Below are positions 28,195 through 36,669 of a DNA stretch of 64,000 nucleotides, in pieces. The stretch is from NCBI GenBank assembly GCA_028277225.1, contig JANQHB010000037.1:90570-154569 (forward strand). Reading direction: 5' to 3'. Positions within the stretch are counted from its first letter, which is position 1. Each line of letters begins with the position of its first letter. The translations under genes were made by a program, and so were the position numbers. Source of the stretch: Chlorobium sp. (GTDB taxonomy: Bacteria; Bacteroidota; Chlorobiia; Chlorobiales; Chlorobiaceae). The notes beneath the pieces were generated by a model. It saw only the letters and a program-made list of their open reading frames with translations. It had not been told where the DNA came from and did not search any database.

Positions 28195-28230
28195 ACCAAT
28201 AGCGTTTCAGCCTGAATAATAATACAACAA

Positions 28231-28258
28231 GGGCAGCCGGAAAGGCCGCCCTTTTTTT
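28231..28258 (+). terminator. Terminator of mdh
   Basis: GGGC-A-GCC-GGAAA-GGC-C-GCCC, stem at 28231-28251, followed by seven T. Confidence 0.9.
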
Positions 28259-28284
28259 GTCTCAAAAATCCGCTCTGCGTCTAT

Positions 28285-28370
28285 AAAAAAAGCGCCCCGG
28301 TGAAACCGGAACGCTTTACAAATGAACAGGTGTCCCCCATTACACCTGCTCTACCCCACGGGCGTGAGGC
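28285..28370 (-). ncRNA. Small RNA of two stem-loops plus terminator (Chlorobi-1-like candidate)
   Basis: Read on the minus strand, the gap between mdh and radC has CCTCAC-GCCC-GTGGGG (28369-28354), CAGGTGT-N8-ACACCTG (28348-28327) and an intrinsic terminator AAAGCG-tt-CCGGT-ttc-ACCGG-gg-CGCTTT followed by T (28317-28285). A candidate promoter, TTGTTC (28405-28400) and TGTATA (28382-28377) with 17-base spacing, would start the RNA at about 28370, giving roughly 86 nt. Two stem-loops and a terminator is the described layout of the Chlorobi-1 motif; I could not compare sequences, so the family name is a suggestion. Confidence 0.6.
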
Positions 28371-28376
28371 ATACCA

Positions 28377-28405
28377 TATACACAGCAAACCTCGTGCCAG
28401 AACAA
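28377..28405 (-). promoter_or_regulatory. Candidate sigma-70-type promoter of the small RNA
   Basis: TTGTTC, a 17-base spacer, then TGTATA on the minus strand. The predicted start point falls directly at the first stem-loop of the small RNA. Confidence 0.5.
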
Positions 28406-28611
28406 AGAAAAAAAAACACAACTTCATATAATACAATGCGATAACTCATGTATACCGAACATTCATACGTCTCTCCATCTGATAAATTCTCATAATAGTG
28501 ACACATATTCCATATATGAGACCCTTGTCGGACATTATCACTCCATTATTTCGCCTTTTTGTACGCAACACCGTATATTGCCTTCACAGACATATCACAA
28601 CAAGAGGGCTT

Positions 28612-29283
28612 ATGAAAATTCACGATCTCGATCCCGACGATCGCCCAAGCGAACGCTTTTTGCATGCAGGACCGTCTGCGCTGAGTTCTGCAGAACTGCT
28701 CGCGCTTATCCTTAAAACCGGAACACCCGGGAAAAATATCCTGGAAACATGCAATGAACTGATAGGGCGGTACGGACTCGACAACCTTGCCGAACTATCG
28801 ATAGGGGAACTGCAGGAAACAGACGGGATCGGGCCGGCAAAAGCAATGCAGATAAAAGCGGTTTTTGAATTGCACAAGCGCCTTCATTTCAAGCGTAACA
28901 GCGGCAAAAGGATCAGAACGGCAAAAGATGTCTTTGACTACATGCATGGAAGAGTGCCTGACGAAAAAAAAGAACATCTCTTCGCCCTTCATCTGAACAC
29001 AAAAAACCAGGTCACCCGCAACGACCTCATTTCAGTCGGCACGCTGAACGCCTCCCTCATACATCCAAGAGAAATATTCAAGTCCGCCATTCGCGAAAGC
29101 GCTCATGCGATAATCCTTGTCCACAATCACCCTTCGGGCGATACAGAACCAAGCAGATCGGACAGGCAGGTAACGGCATTACTGAAACAGGCCGGTACTA
29201 TCATGCAGATCGAACTGCTTGATCATGTTATCACAGGGAAAGATAACTGGTTCAGCTTCAGGGAACAGGGGCTTCTTGACTGA
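28612..29283 (+). CDS. radC: RadC/MPN-family JAMM protein
   Basis: The start at 28612 (MKIHDLDPDDRPSERFL) matches the family; the in-frame extension to 28498 does not. The 223-residue protein has a helix-hairpin-helix (about residues 60-80) and a C-terminal JAMM metal site with His171-Asn-His173-PSGD and Asp184. The family was tied to DNA repair, but its real role is unsettled; the JAMM fold suggests a metal-dependent hydrolase. Confidence 0.94.
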   Translation: MKIHDLDPDDRPSERFLHAGPSALSSAELLALILKTGTPGKNILETCNELIGRYGLDNLAELSIGELQETDGIGPAKAMQIKAVFELHKRLHFKRNSGKRIRTAKDVFDYMHGRVPDEKKEHLFALHLNTKNQVTRNDLISVGTLNASLIHPREIFKSAIRESAHAIILVHNHPSGDTEPSRSDRQVTALLKQAGTIMQIELLDHVITGKDNWFSFREQGLLD

Positions 29284-29345
29284 GAACACAAGCGAAACAG
29301 CCTTATGGATGCAGAAGCATCACAACAGACGCCACACGCTCTTTT

Positions 29346-29639
29346 TTACTGGCCCGCAACACCGCTATTGACGGAAACAGATGCCTGGGTTTCAGAAGGG
29401 GGGGTATACGGAACGACATCCTGTTCTGAAGAAATCTCACGGACATTTTTGGCCTGCAGACCTTTCTGCGTCTGGTCTACCTCAAATTCAACCTCGGCAT
29501 CCTGATTGAGAACCTTGAAACTCTGGTCAGACAAAACAGCAGAAAAATGAACAAAAATGTCTTCACCACCGTCAGGGTTTACAATAAAACCGTACCCCTT
29601 TTTCCCGTCAAACCACTTTACTTTACTTTTCCTTTGCAT
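29346..29639 (-). CDS. Cold-shock domain protein with a C-terminal tail
   Basis: From the ATG at 29639 (or 29642) the 97-residue protein starts MQRKSKVKWFDGKKGYGFIVNPDGGEDIFVHFSAV, with RNP-1 (KGYGFI) and RNP-2 (DIFVHF). A tail of about 30 residues rich in Ser, Val and Pro follows the domain and is unusual for the 65-70 residue family. It is a single-strand nucleic acid binder and probable RNA chaperone. Confidence 0.9.
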   Translation of the reverse strand: MQRKSKVKWFDGKKGYGFIVNPDGGEDIFVHFSAVLSDQSFKVLNQDAEVEFEVDQTQKGLQAKNVREISSEQDVVPYTPPSETQASVSVNSGVAGQ

Positions 29640-29852
29640 CATACAATAAGGGTAATTATCCTGAATACATGCAGCCAAGACACAAAATTCAATATTTTGA
29701 CTTTTTACAAAATATAAAGAATTAATCTTCTGGCATCAAGACATTTCGTCATCTTTTTCGATGTTAATACGGCGACGTGACATTTTACGCATAGCCCGCC
29801 AGCCTGCGGCACAATCACCTCTCTCTCGAACTTGCAAAAAATCCAGCCAGCC

Positions 29853-30584
29853 ATGCAGCACATTATCCTTATAACCGGCGCAGGAAAAGGAATCGGAAGG
29901 GCAATCGCCCTTGAATTTTCGCGACAGAAGAGAATTCAACCTGCCTTCAACCCCATCCTTATCCTCTGTTCGCGCACCTTCAGTGACGTAGAATCCGTTT
30001 CGGAGCTTTGCAGGTCTGAAGGAACGAAAACCGTCCCGTTTGAATCGGATATCGCAAATATGGGAGACATCGACCGGCTTCTTGACCATGTCCTTGCAAC
30101 GTTCGGAACAATCGACTGCCTTGTCAACAATGCCGGTGTCGGCAGATTCAAAAACCTTTGCGATATCACCGAAGACGACTTTGACTATACCATGTCGGTG
30201 AACATGAAGGGCACATTTTTCCTTACCCAGAAGGTTTTTGACGTAATGGAGAAAAAACGATCCGGACACATTATCTTTATTACGTCAATCGCAGCTGAGA
30301 CCTCTTTCAAAAGCTCGTCTGTTTACGCCATGTCAAAGTTTGGTCAGAAAGGCCTGGTTGAAACATTACGTCTTTACGCCAGAGAATGTAACGTCCGAAT
30401 AACCAATGTCATGCCTGGTGCCGTGCTCACTCCCATGTGGGACGAAGCCGGCGACTCCTTCAGGAACCTCATGATGATGCCTGAAGATATCGCAAAACCG
30501 GTCGTCGACGCCTACCTTCAGCCTTCAAGAACGGCTATCGAGGAAATCGTCCTCCGCCCCGTCGGCGGGGATATCAACAGTTGA
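29853..30584 (+). CDS. Sepiapterin reductase-type short-chain dehydrogenase
   Basis: From the ATG at 29853 the 243-residue protein has TGAGKGIG (residues 8-15), NNAGVGRF (92-99) and the catalytic Tyr158-x3-Lys162 (YAMSK). The sequence closely follows, as I remember it, the structurally characterised sepiapterin reductase of Chlorobium tepidum, including MSVNMKGTFFLTQ, RLYARECNVRIT and MMMPEDIAKPVV. That enzyme reduces pterin side chains and makes L-threo-biopterin, the base of the chlorobial pterin glycosides. A TTG at 29832 is an unlikely longer start. Confidence 0.85.
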   Translation: MQHIILITGAGKGIGRAIALEFSRQKRIQPAFNPILILCSRTFSDVESVSELCRSEGTKTVPFESDIANMGDIDRLLDHVLATFGTIDCLVNNAGVGRFKNLCDITEDDFDYTMSVNMKGTFFLTQKVFDVMEKKRSGHIIFITSIAAETSFKSSSVYAMSKFGQKGLVETLRLYARECNVRITNVMPGAVLTPMWDEAGDSFRNLMMMPEDIAKPVVDAYLQPSRTAIEEIVLRPVGGDINS

Positions 30585-30636
30585 GCGCTACTCCTTGCTC
30601 CTTACTCAATACCACAACATTCTTCCATCCCAATCC

Positions 30637-30669
30637 TGTCACCTGTCACTCGTCACTTTCTTTTTTATC
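30637..30669 (-). repeat. Dispersed repeat C, copy 2 (inverted)
   Basis: TGTCACCTGTCACTCGTCAC followed by TTTCTTTTTTATC is the inverted match of 9391-9422. It lies in the gap before yqeY. Confidence 0.6.
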
Positions 30670-30742
30670 TTTTTACTTATGACTTTTGACTTTATCTTTG
30701 CGGACATTCACGCATGCATCGACCATTAAAACAGGTATCAGG

Positions 30743-31201
30743 ATGGGTTTGAAAGAACGTATCGATCACGATCTCAAAGCCGCCATGAAAAGCGGTGATA
30801 AAAACAGAATGAACTCTGTCCGTGCAGTCAGGGCTGCCCTGCTTGAAAAAGAAGTCTCGATCCGTGTCGGCGGAAAAGCCGAGCTGAACGAAGAACAGGA
30901 ACTCGAGGTTCTTATGAGCCTTGCAAAAAAACGCAGGGATTCCATACAACAATATACCGATGCAGGAAGAGCAGATCTTGCAGAAACGGAACAGGCTGAA
31001 CTTGCCGTCATCGAAACCTATCTTCCTGCCATGATGTCGGATGATGAAATAGATGCTTCGGTAAAGGGAATCATCGAGCAGCTGGGAGCGACGTCCATGA
31101 GAGATATGGGTAAAGTCATGGGAGCCGCCATGAAAAAACTCAAAGGAAAAGCTGATGGCGGAAAGGTACAGGAACTGGTCAAGGCTGCCTTGTCCCGATA
31201 A
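30743..31201 (+). CDS. yqeY: GatB/YqeY-domain protein
   Basis: From the ATG at 30743 the 152-residue protein starts MGLKERIDHDLKAAMKSGDKNRMNSVRAVRAAL and runs to a helical C-terminus (TSMRDMGKVMGAAMKKLKGKADGGKVQELVKAAL). This is the stand-alone YqeY form of the GatB tail domain, thought to bind tRNA. It lies upstream of serS. Confidence 0.92.
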   Translation: MGLKERIDHDLKAAMKSGDKNRMNSVRAVRAALLEKEVSIRVGGKAELNEEQELEVLMSLAKKRRDSIQQYTDAGRADLAETEQAELAVIETYLPAMMSDDEIDASVKGIIEQLGATSMRDMGKVMGAAMKKLKGKADGGKVQELVKAALSR

Positions 31202-31300
31202 TGTTCAGGGAAGCAGGACAGAAACTCTCGCCCCTGTGATCCTCACCGCAGAAGATTTTCCGGCCTTCACACAAAGAACAAAGAAGAAAGACCCTTAACC

Positions 31301-32590
31301 ATGCTCGACATCAACTATATCCGCCAGAATCCTGATGACGTTGCCCGCATGCTCAGACAACGCCTTCAGGAAGAAGACTGCAGCAAACTTGATACAATTC
31401 TCGAGCTGGACAAAGAGCGCAGGGAACTTGTGAAGAAAACCGATGAACTGAAGGCTCTGAGAAACAAGGTCTCAAAGGACATAGCCGTCATCAAAAGGAC
31501 CGGACAGGGATCGGCCGAAGCACTCATTCAGGAAATGAAAGAAGTCGCTGACAAGATCACAGGTATGGATGAAACGCTTGGTCAGACCGAAAAGGCAATA
31601 GAGGACATTCTGCTTTCTCTGCCAAACAGACTGCACGACGATGTCCCTGAAGGAACGTCTGCTGAAGATAATGTCGTCTGCAAGGAACCGGTATATTTTG
31701 ATCACTTTCTGGATTTTTCCCTGCTCAATCATCTTGATATCGGAAAACGGCTCGATATCCTTGATTTCGAACGGGGCGCAAAAATATCCGGGACAGGCTT
31801 TCCGGTTTACAAGGCAAAAGGAGCCCGGCTGGAACGTGCTCTGTGGAATTTCATGCTTGACTACCATACCGAACGACATGGTTATAAAGAGATTTTTCCG
31901 CCTTTCATGGTCAATGAGGATTCACTGCGCGGTACCGGACAATGGCCAAAGTTCGCCGACCAGGTCTACTATATGAACGAAGACAACCTTTATGCCATCC
32001 CGACCGCTGAAGTTCCGTTAACAAACCTGCACCGCGACGAGATGCTCCGCGAAGATGAGCTCCCGATTTCCTATGCCGCTTATTCTGCCTGTTTCCGCAG
32101 AGAGGCCGGAAGCTATGGAAAAGATACAAGAGGATTCCTCAGGGTTCACCAGTTCAACAAGGTTGAAATGGTGAAATTCACCCGACCGGATACGTCCTAT
32201 GAGGCGCTCGAGGAAATTCTTCAGAACGCCGAAGCAATTCTCAACGCTCTCCGGATCCCATACCGGGTACTCCTTCTCTGCAGTGCCGACATCAGCGCCA
32301 ATGCCGCCAAATGCTATGATATCGAAGTCTGGTCCCCTGCAGAAGAAAAATATCTTGAAGCATCGAGCTGTTCCAATTTTGAGGATTACCAGGCCCGGCG
32401 CGCCAATATCCGCTACAAGTCTTCCGGGTCGTCGAAACCGGCTTATATTCATACCCTGAACGGTTCGGGTCTGGCAACATCGCGATTGATGGTCGCCCTG
32501 CTTGAAAACTACCAGACCAGCGAAGGAAACGTTGTTGTACCTGATGCACTAAGGCCCTATACAGGCTTCGATATCATTACGGGAACATAG
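31301..32590 (+). CDS. serS: Seryl-tRNA synthetase
   Basis: The 429-residue class II synthetase has an N-terminal tRNA-binding coiled coil (about residues 30-105), motif 2 YAAYSACFRREAGSYGKDTRG and motif 3 TLNGSGLATSRLMVALLE. It charges tRNA-Ser and tRNA-Sec. A probable terminator lies 55 bases downstream. Confidence 0.97.
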   Translation: MLDINYIRQNPDDVARMLRQRLQEEDCSKLDTILELDKERRELVKKTDELKALRNKVSKDIAVIKRTGQGSAEALIQEMKEVADKITGMDETLGQTEKAIEDILLSLPNRLHDDVPEGTSAEDNVVCKEPVYFDHFLDFSLLNHLDIGKRLDILDFERGAKISGTGFPVYKAKGARLERALWNFMLDYHTERHGYKEIFPPFMVNEDSLRGTGQWPKFADQVYYMNEDNLYAIPTAEVPLTNLHRDEMLREDELPISYAAYSACFRREAGSYGKDTRGFLRVHQFNKVEMVKFTRPDTSYEALEEILQNAEAILNALRIPYRVLLLCSADISANAAKCYDIEVWSPAEEKYLEASSCSNFEDYQARRANIRYKSSGSSKPAYIHTLNGSGLATSRLMVALLENYQTSEGNVVVPDALRPYTGFDIITGT

Positions 32591-32645
32591 TTGAGTGGAG
32601 TTGCTCCCTGTATGCCATATCGACAGGTCCTGCAGACATCGTTAC

Positions 32646-32684
32646 CATCTTCTTAAATATAGAAGATGATCATTCTTTTTTTTC
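32646..32684 (+). terminator. Probable terminator of serS
   Basis: A 7-bp stem CATCTTC / GAAGATG (32646-32652 with 32662-32668) is followed within 6 bases by a T-rich run. Confidence 0.7.
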
Positions 32685-32751
32685 ACACTCGAAAGAGAAA
32701 CGTATCTTTTTTGGTTACCATGTGACTCGATAACCTGAATCGAATCGAACC

Positions 32752-33795
32752 GTGCATATTGAACAGATAATCCTGTCCCACTTGCTCAAGCCTGTCAGGG
32801 ATGTCTCTCTGCATGCCAACCGGCTTCTCGATAACTATGAAGAAGTCATCTGGCTGATAGGAGACGGCCGCAGCGGTACGACATGGGTTGCTGACCTGCT
32901 CAATCACGACAGACGTTACAGGGAAATGTTCGAACCGTTTCATCCCCAGCATGTCGATGAAATGAATTTTCTGACACCTCACCTGTACTTACGTTCAAAC
33001 GAGTCAAACCTTCAGCTCGAAAACATCGCCGCAGATATCTTCAGTGGCACGTTCACCCATCCCGTTGTAGATTCCGCAAATCAGTCCAGGCTCTACAGCG
33101 GCCTTCTCATCAAGGATATTTTCGCAAACCTCTTCGCTCACTGGGCTGCGGCCAGATTTCCCGATCTGAAAATCATCCTGCTTATCAGGAATCCTTTTTC
33201 TGTTGCACTTTCAAAACAGAAAAAGAAAGACTGGTTCTGGGTCACCGATCCCATGACCCTTTTAACCCAGAAACACCTTTACGAAGACTATCTATATCCA
33301 TTTGAACGCCTCATCAGGGAAATCAGCAGCAGCGATGATTATATCCTGCGGCAGGTACTGATATGGTCGATCATCAACTATGTTCCCCTCAGGCAATTCG
33401 TCCCCGGGCATTTGCACATCATGTTTTATGAAGACATGTATACCGATCCGGAAAACCAGGTCTCTGCCGCGTTACGGTTTATCAAGAACACCAATATCAA
33501 CTGTCACGTCACGCTTGATGAAGAGATTGTCAGGAAACCAAGCCGGGTCGTCAGCAAAGAGAGCAGTCTCTTCAGTGGCAAATCCCCTGTTACCTCATGG
33601 AAAAATGAATTGACCACTCGGCAGATCGACGCCGGTCTGAACATTCTCGATGCATTCGGATTCGCCGGACTCTATGACGATGACGGCATCCCTGACCGCA
33701 ACGTCCTTTCTCTGATCCACAACACCGGCAAACGCCATCAAGAGAACAACCGGATCGGCAACAAGGCAAGCAATATCCCGACAAAACCGGAATAG
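32752..33795 (+). CDS. Sulfotransferase-family protein
   Basis: The 347-residue protein carries the 5'-phosphosulfate loop GDGRSGTTWVADLL (residues 37-50) and the 3'-phosphate block IILLIRNPFSVALSKQ (about 141-156) that bind PAPS in sulfotransferases. The acceptor is not predictable: carbohydrate or lipid head groups are typical for this bacterial group. The start is a GTG at 32752 with no later Met before the PAPS loop. It is convergent with metX; the 93-base gap holds ATCGATCC-N10-GGATCGAT, a possible terminator stem without a T run. Confidence 0.85.
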   Translation: MHIEQIILSHLLKPVRDVSLHANRLLDNYEEVIWLIGDGRSGTTWVADLLNHDRRYREMFEPFHPQHVDEMNFLTPHLYLRSNESNLQLENIAADIFSGTFTHPVVDSANQSRLYSGLLIKDIFANLFAHWAAARFPDLKIILLIRNPFSVALSKQKKKDWFWVTDPMTLLTQKHLYEDYLYPFERLIREISSSDDYILRQVLIWSIINYVPLRQFVPGHLHIMFYEDMYTDPENQVSAALRFIKNTNINCHVTLDEEIVRKPSRVVSKESSLFSGKSPVTSWKNELTTRQIDAGLNILDAFGFAGLYDDDGIPDRNVLSLIHNTGKRHQENNRIGNKASNIPTKPE

Positions 33796-33888
33796 CTGAC
33801 TGAGTGGATATTCAGGAAAAATTCCTGGCAGGATCGATCCAGGCCTATTCGGATCGATAACGGATATAGAATGACAGAAACCTCAAGC

Positions 33889-34962
33889 TCAGGCAGCCGA
33901 ACTGTCCTGAGCCGTCACCTTGTCCCTGAACGCTTTCACCAGCCGGCTTACCTTGTCGACCTCGATCAGAAAGGCATCGTGACCGTATGATTCATGCAGG
34001 TACTCGATCCGGCTGTCGGGAATGTGCCCCGCAAGCTCTTCCTGCTCTTCCTTCGGATAGAGCAGATCGGATGTTATAGACAGCACTTCGACCGGCATGG
34101 AAAGGGATTCGAGAACACGTGTGTACTCGCCTCTCCCGCGTGCGACATCATGGGTGTCCATTGCTCTGGTCAAGGTAAGGTACGTGTTGGCGTCGAAACG
34201 GCCGACAAGTTTCTCGCCCTGGTACCGCAGATAACTTTCCGCCTGAAACAGTCCCTCATCCTGCAATTCCCGTCCGAAACGCTGCTGAAAGTTATCGAAA
34301 CTCCTGTAGGAGCACATTGCCATCATCCGCGCTGCCGCCAGTCCCCTTGCAGGCTGAACACCAGGCTCATACCATCCCTCATTCCAGTCCCGGTCAGCCA
34401 TGATCGCCTGCCGCTGTGCTTCGCTTTGCGCTATACACCAGGCTGAATGCCGTCCGGAAGCCCCCATGGGCATCAAACCTCTTACCTTGTCGGGATACAT
34501 GCAGCCCCATTCGAGTACCTGCATGCCGCCAAGAGATGCTCCGACAACAAGCTTTACCTGTTCTATGCCAAGTGCATCGATAAGGATCCGTTGCAGCCGC
34601 ACCATGTCACGAATGGTAACATGAGGAAAATCAGGACCGTACCGTCTGTTTGTCAGCGGATTCTGTGAAAGCGGCCCTGTCGATCCGTAACAGCTTCCAA
34701 GAACATTACTGCAGACGATAAAATCCTTCGTCTCGTCAAATCCTTTCCCTTCACCAAACATCCCGTCCCACCATGTATCGGCATCCGCGGACCCTGTCAA
34801 GGCATGACAGATCAGCACAACATTGCTGCGCTCCCTGTTCAGCGTGCCCCAGGTCCGGTACGCGATGGTTGTTTCGGGCAGTTCACCTCCAAGCTCAAGG
34901 CTGAACGGTTTTCGGCTGATCAGGAAGGCGGTCTTTTCAGAGATGATATTGATATACTCCAT
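33889..34962 (-). CDS. metX: Homoserine O-acetyltransferase
   Basis: The alpha/beta hydrolase has the nucleophile elbow GASLGGMQVLEWG, catalytic Asp in TSDLLYPKEEQ and His in YGHDAFLIE, the MetX signature set. It acetylates homoserine with acetyl-CoA. The ATG at 34962 (MEYINIISEKT) is chosen; a GTG at 34980 would add six residues. It follows metY after about 70 bases on the same strand and is therefore probably under the same SAM-I riboswitch. Confidence 0.95.
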   Translation of the reverse strand: MEYINIISEKTAFLISRKPFSLELGGELPETTIAYRTWGTLNRERSNVVLICHALTGSADADTWWDGMFGEGKGFDETKDFIVCSNVLGSCYGSTGPLSQNPLTNRRYGPDFPHVTIRDMVRLQRILIDALGIEQVKLVVGASLGGMQVLEWGCMYPDKVRGLMPMGASGRHSAWCIAQSEAQRQAIMADRDWNEGWYEPGVQPARGLAAARMMAMCSYRSFDNFQQRFGRELQDEGLFQAESYLRYQGEKLVGRFDANTYLTLTRAMDTHDVARGRGEYTRVLESLSMPVEVLSITSDLLYPKEEQEELAGHIPDSRIEYLHESYGHDAFLIEVDKVSRLVKAFRDKVTAQDSSAA

Positions 34963-35029
34963 CCAACAAATCGTTTTCACGTTTAACTGGGAAATCCGGC
35001 ATATGTTTCATAAAAAAACGTTTCTGCTC

Positions 35030-36322
35030 TCATGAAATTCGTGAGAACGCCTGTTCGAAATCTGCCTTGATGTCCTCGATATGCTCGATACCGACCGATA
35101 CCCTGATCATATCCCTCTCGACACCTGCTGCAGCCTGCTCTTCGGCACTGAGCTGTTGATGTGTGGTGGATGCAGGGTGGATCACCAGTGTTTTTGCGTC
35201 ACCTACATTTGCCAGGTGGCTGGCAAGCGAGACGTTTTCAATAAATTGAACTGCCCCTTCATATCCTTTTTTCAAACCAAACGTCAGAACGCAGCCATAG
35301 CCGTTTGTCAGATATTTTTTTGCGTTCTCATGAGTCGGATGAGAAAAAAGGCCCGGGTAGTTGACCCATGCAACATCAGGATGATCCTGAAGCCAGAGAG
35401 CAAGCTCCATGGAATTGTCGGCATGACGCTGCGCCCGCAATGAAAGCGTCTCGATACCCTGCAACAGGAGAAACGAATTCATCGGGCTTAAAGCAGGTCC
35501 GAAATCACGAAGCCCTTCAACCCTTGCCCGAACGATGAAAGCAAGATCGCCGAAGGTTTGATGAAAATTCAAACCATGATAACCTGGAGAAGGCTCGGTG
35601 AACATACTGAACCTGCCACTTCCCCAGTCAAACGTTCCCGCATCGACAATAATACCGCCCATCGATGTTCCGTGGCCGCCGATCCATTTGGTCGCCGAAT
35701 TGACGACAATGTCGGCGCCATGATCTATAGGCCTGCAGAGATAGCCGGCACAACCAAACGTGTTATCGACAATAAGCGGAAGATTGTTGGCATGAGCCAT
35801 GGCAGCAATCGCTTCGAAGTCAGGCACATGAAAAGCAGGATTTCCTATCGATTCAAGATACACTGCCCTGGTTGAGTCGTCTATCTGTTTTTCAATAGCT
35901 TCGGCAGTGAGCGTTTCAGCAAACCTGGTAGTAATGCCAAGTCTCGGAAACGATACCTTGAACTGGTTGTAGGTTCCCCCGTAAAGATAACTGGAAGAAA
36001 CAATCGAATCGCCTGCCTGGCAGAGGTTTGTCAACGCGATAAATTGCGCCGAATGACCGCTGGCAACAGCAAGAGCTGCTTTTCCGCCTTCAAGAGCAGC
36101 AAGCCGCTTTTCAAGCACATCGGTTGTCGGATTCATAAGCCGTGTATAGATATTACCGGCTTCTTTAAGCGCAAACAGGCTTGCGCCGTGCTCAACACTG
36201 TCGAACACGTACGATGTTGTCTGGTAAATGGGGACCGCACGCGAATTGGTGGCAGGATCCGGCTCCTGACCGGCGTGAACCTGAAGCGTTTCAAATCGTA
36301 AAGGAGATGTCGAATTGCTCAT
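35030..36322 (-). CDS. metY: O-acetylhomoserine sulfhydrylase
   Basis: The 430-residue PLP enzyme starts MSNSTSPLRFETLQVHAGQEPD, with the PLP Lys in NSATKWIGGHGTSMGG and the family block YTRLMNPTTDVLEKRLAALEGG. It makes homocysteine from O-acetylhomoserine and sulfide, a direct sulfhydrylation route that suits a sulfide-rich habitat. A TTG at 36331 would add three residues. The SAM-I riboswitch lies about 105 bases upstream. Confidence 0.96.
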   Translation of the reverse strand: MSNSTSPLRFETLQVHAGQEPDPATNSRAVPIYQTTSYVFDSVEHGASLFALKEAGNIYTRLMNPTTDVLEKRLAALEGGKAALAVASGHSAQFIALTNLCQAGDSIVSSSYLYGGTYNQFKVSFPRLGITTRFAETLTAEAIEKQIDDSTRAVYLESIGNPAFHVPDFEAIAAMAHANNLPLIVDNTFGCAGYLCRPIDHGADIVVNSATKWIGGHGTSMGGIIVDAGTFDWGSGRFSMFTEPSPGYHGLNFHQTFGDLAFIVRARVEGLRDFGPALSPMNSFLLLQGIETLSLRAQRHADNSMELALWLQDHPDVAWVNYPGLFSHPTHENAKKYLTNGYGCVLTFGLKKGYEGAVQFIENVSLASHLANVGDAKTLVIHPASTTHQQLSAEEQAAAGVERDMIRVSVGIEHIEDIKADFEQAFSRIS

Positions 36323-36427
36323 GATTGTCAATAAAAGATGATTTCAGCAATCATCCTGAGGCCGGGGACGGATAGAAAAAAAGGAGGCGGAGGCAGAAAA
36401 TGGTATGGATACAGAAACTGTATCGAC

Positions 36428-36533
36428 AATCATCTGCCCCGCACGTTCTGTCCGGGCTGGAATTGGCACCAATCGTTTCCGACGGTTGCCAAGGCTTCTC
36501 AGGGCCACTCCCTCCACCTTTCTGGATGATAGC
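36428..36533 (-). promoter_or_regulatory. SAM-I (S-box) riboswitch upstream of metY-metX
   Basis: On the minus strand the sequence follows the SAM-I core closely: P1 strand ATCATC, then CAGAAAGGTGGAGGGAGTGG, then CCCTGAGAAGCC-TTGGCAACC, a P3 arm, GGTGCCAATTCC and a closing GGCAGATGAT that pairs with the start. Downstream, GGCAGA can also pair with TCTGCC near 36387, and a GATGATT-GCTGA-AATCATC hairpin followed by TTTTATT lies at 36331-36355, so a competing-hairpin switch is possible. High SAM would turn off methionine synthesis. Confidence 0.93.
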
Positions 36534-36669
36534 TTATCGATTTATAGAGAAAGAACTTCTTAAGCTGGTCTCAATCTACAACAGAGATTGCTATTTTACA
36601 AATCGAAGTCCAGGATCATAGATCAGGATAAAACAGGAAAAGCTTCCTGACCGATATTCAACTTTTTAT

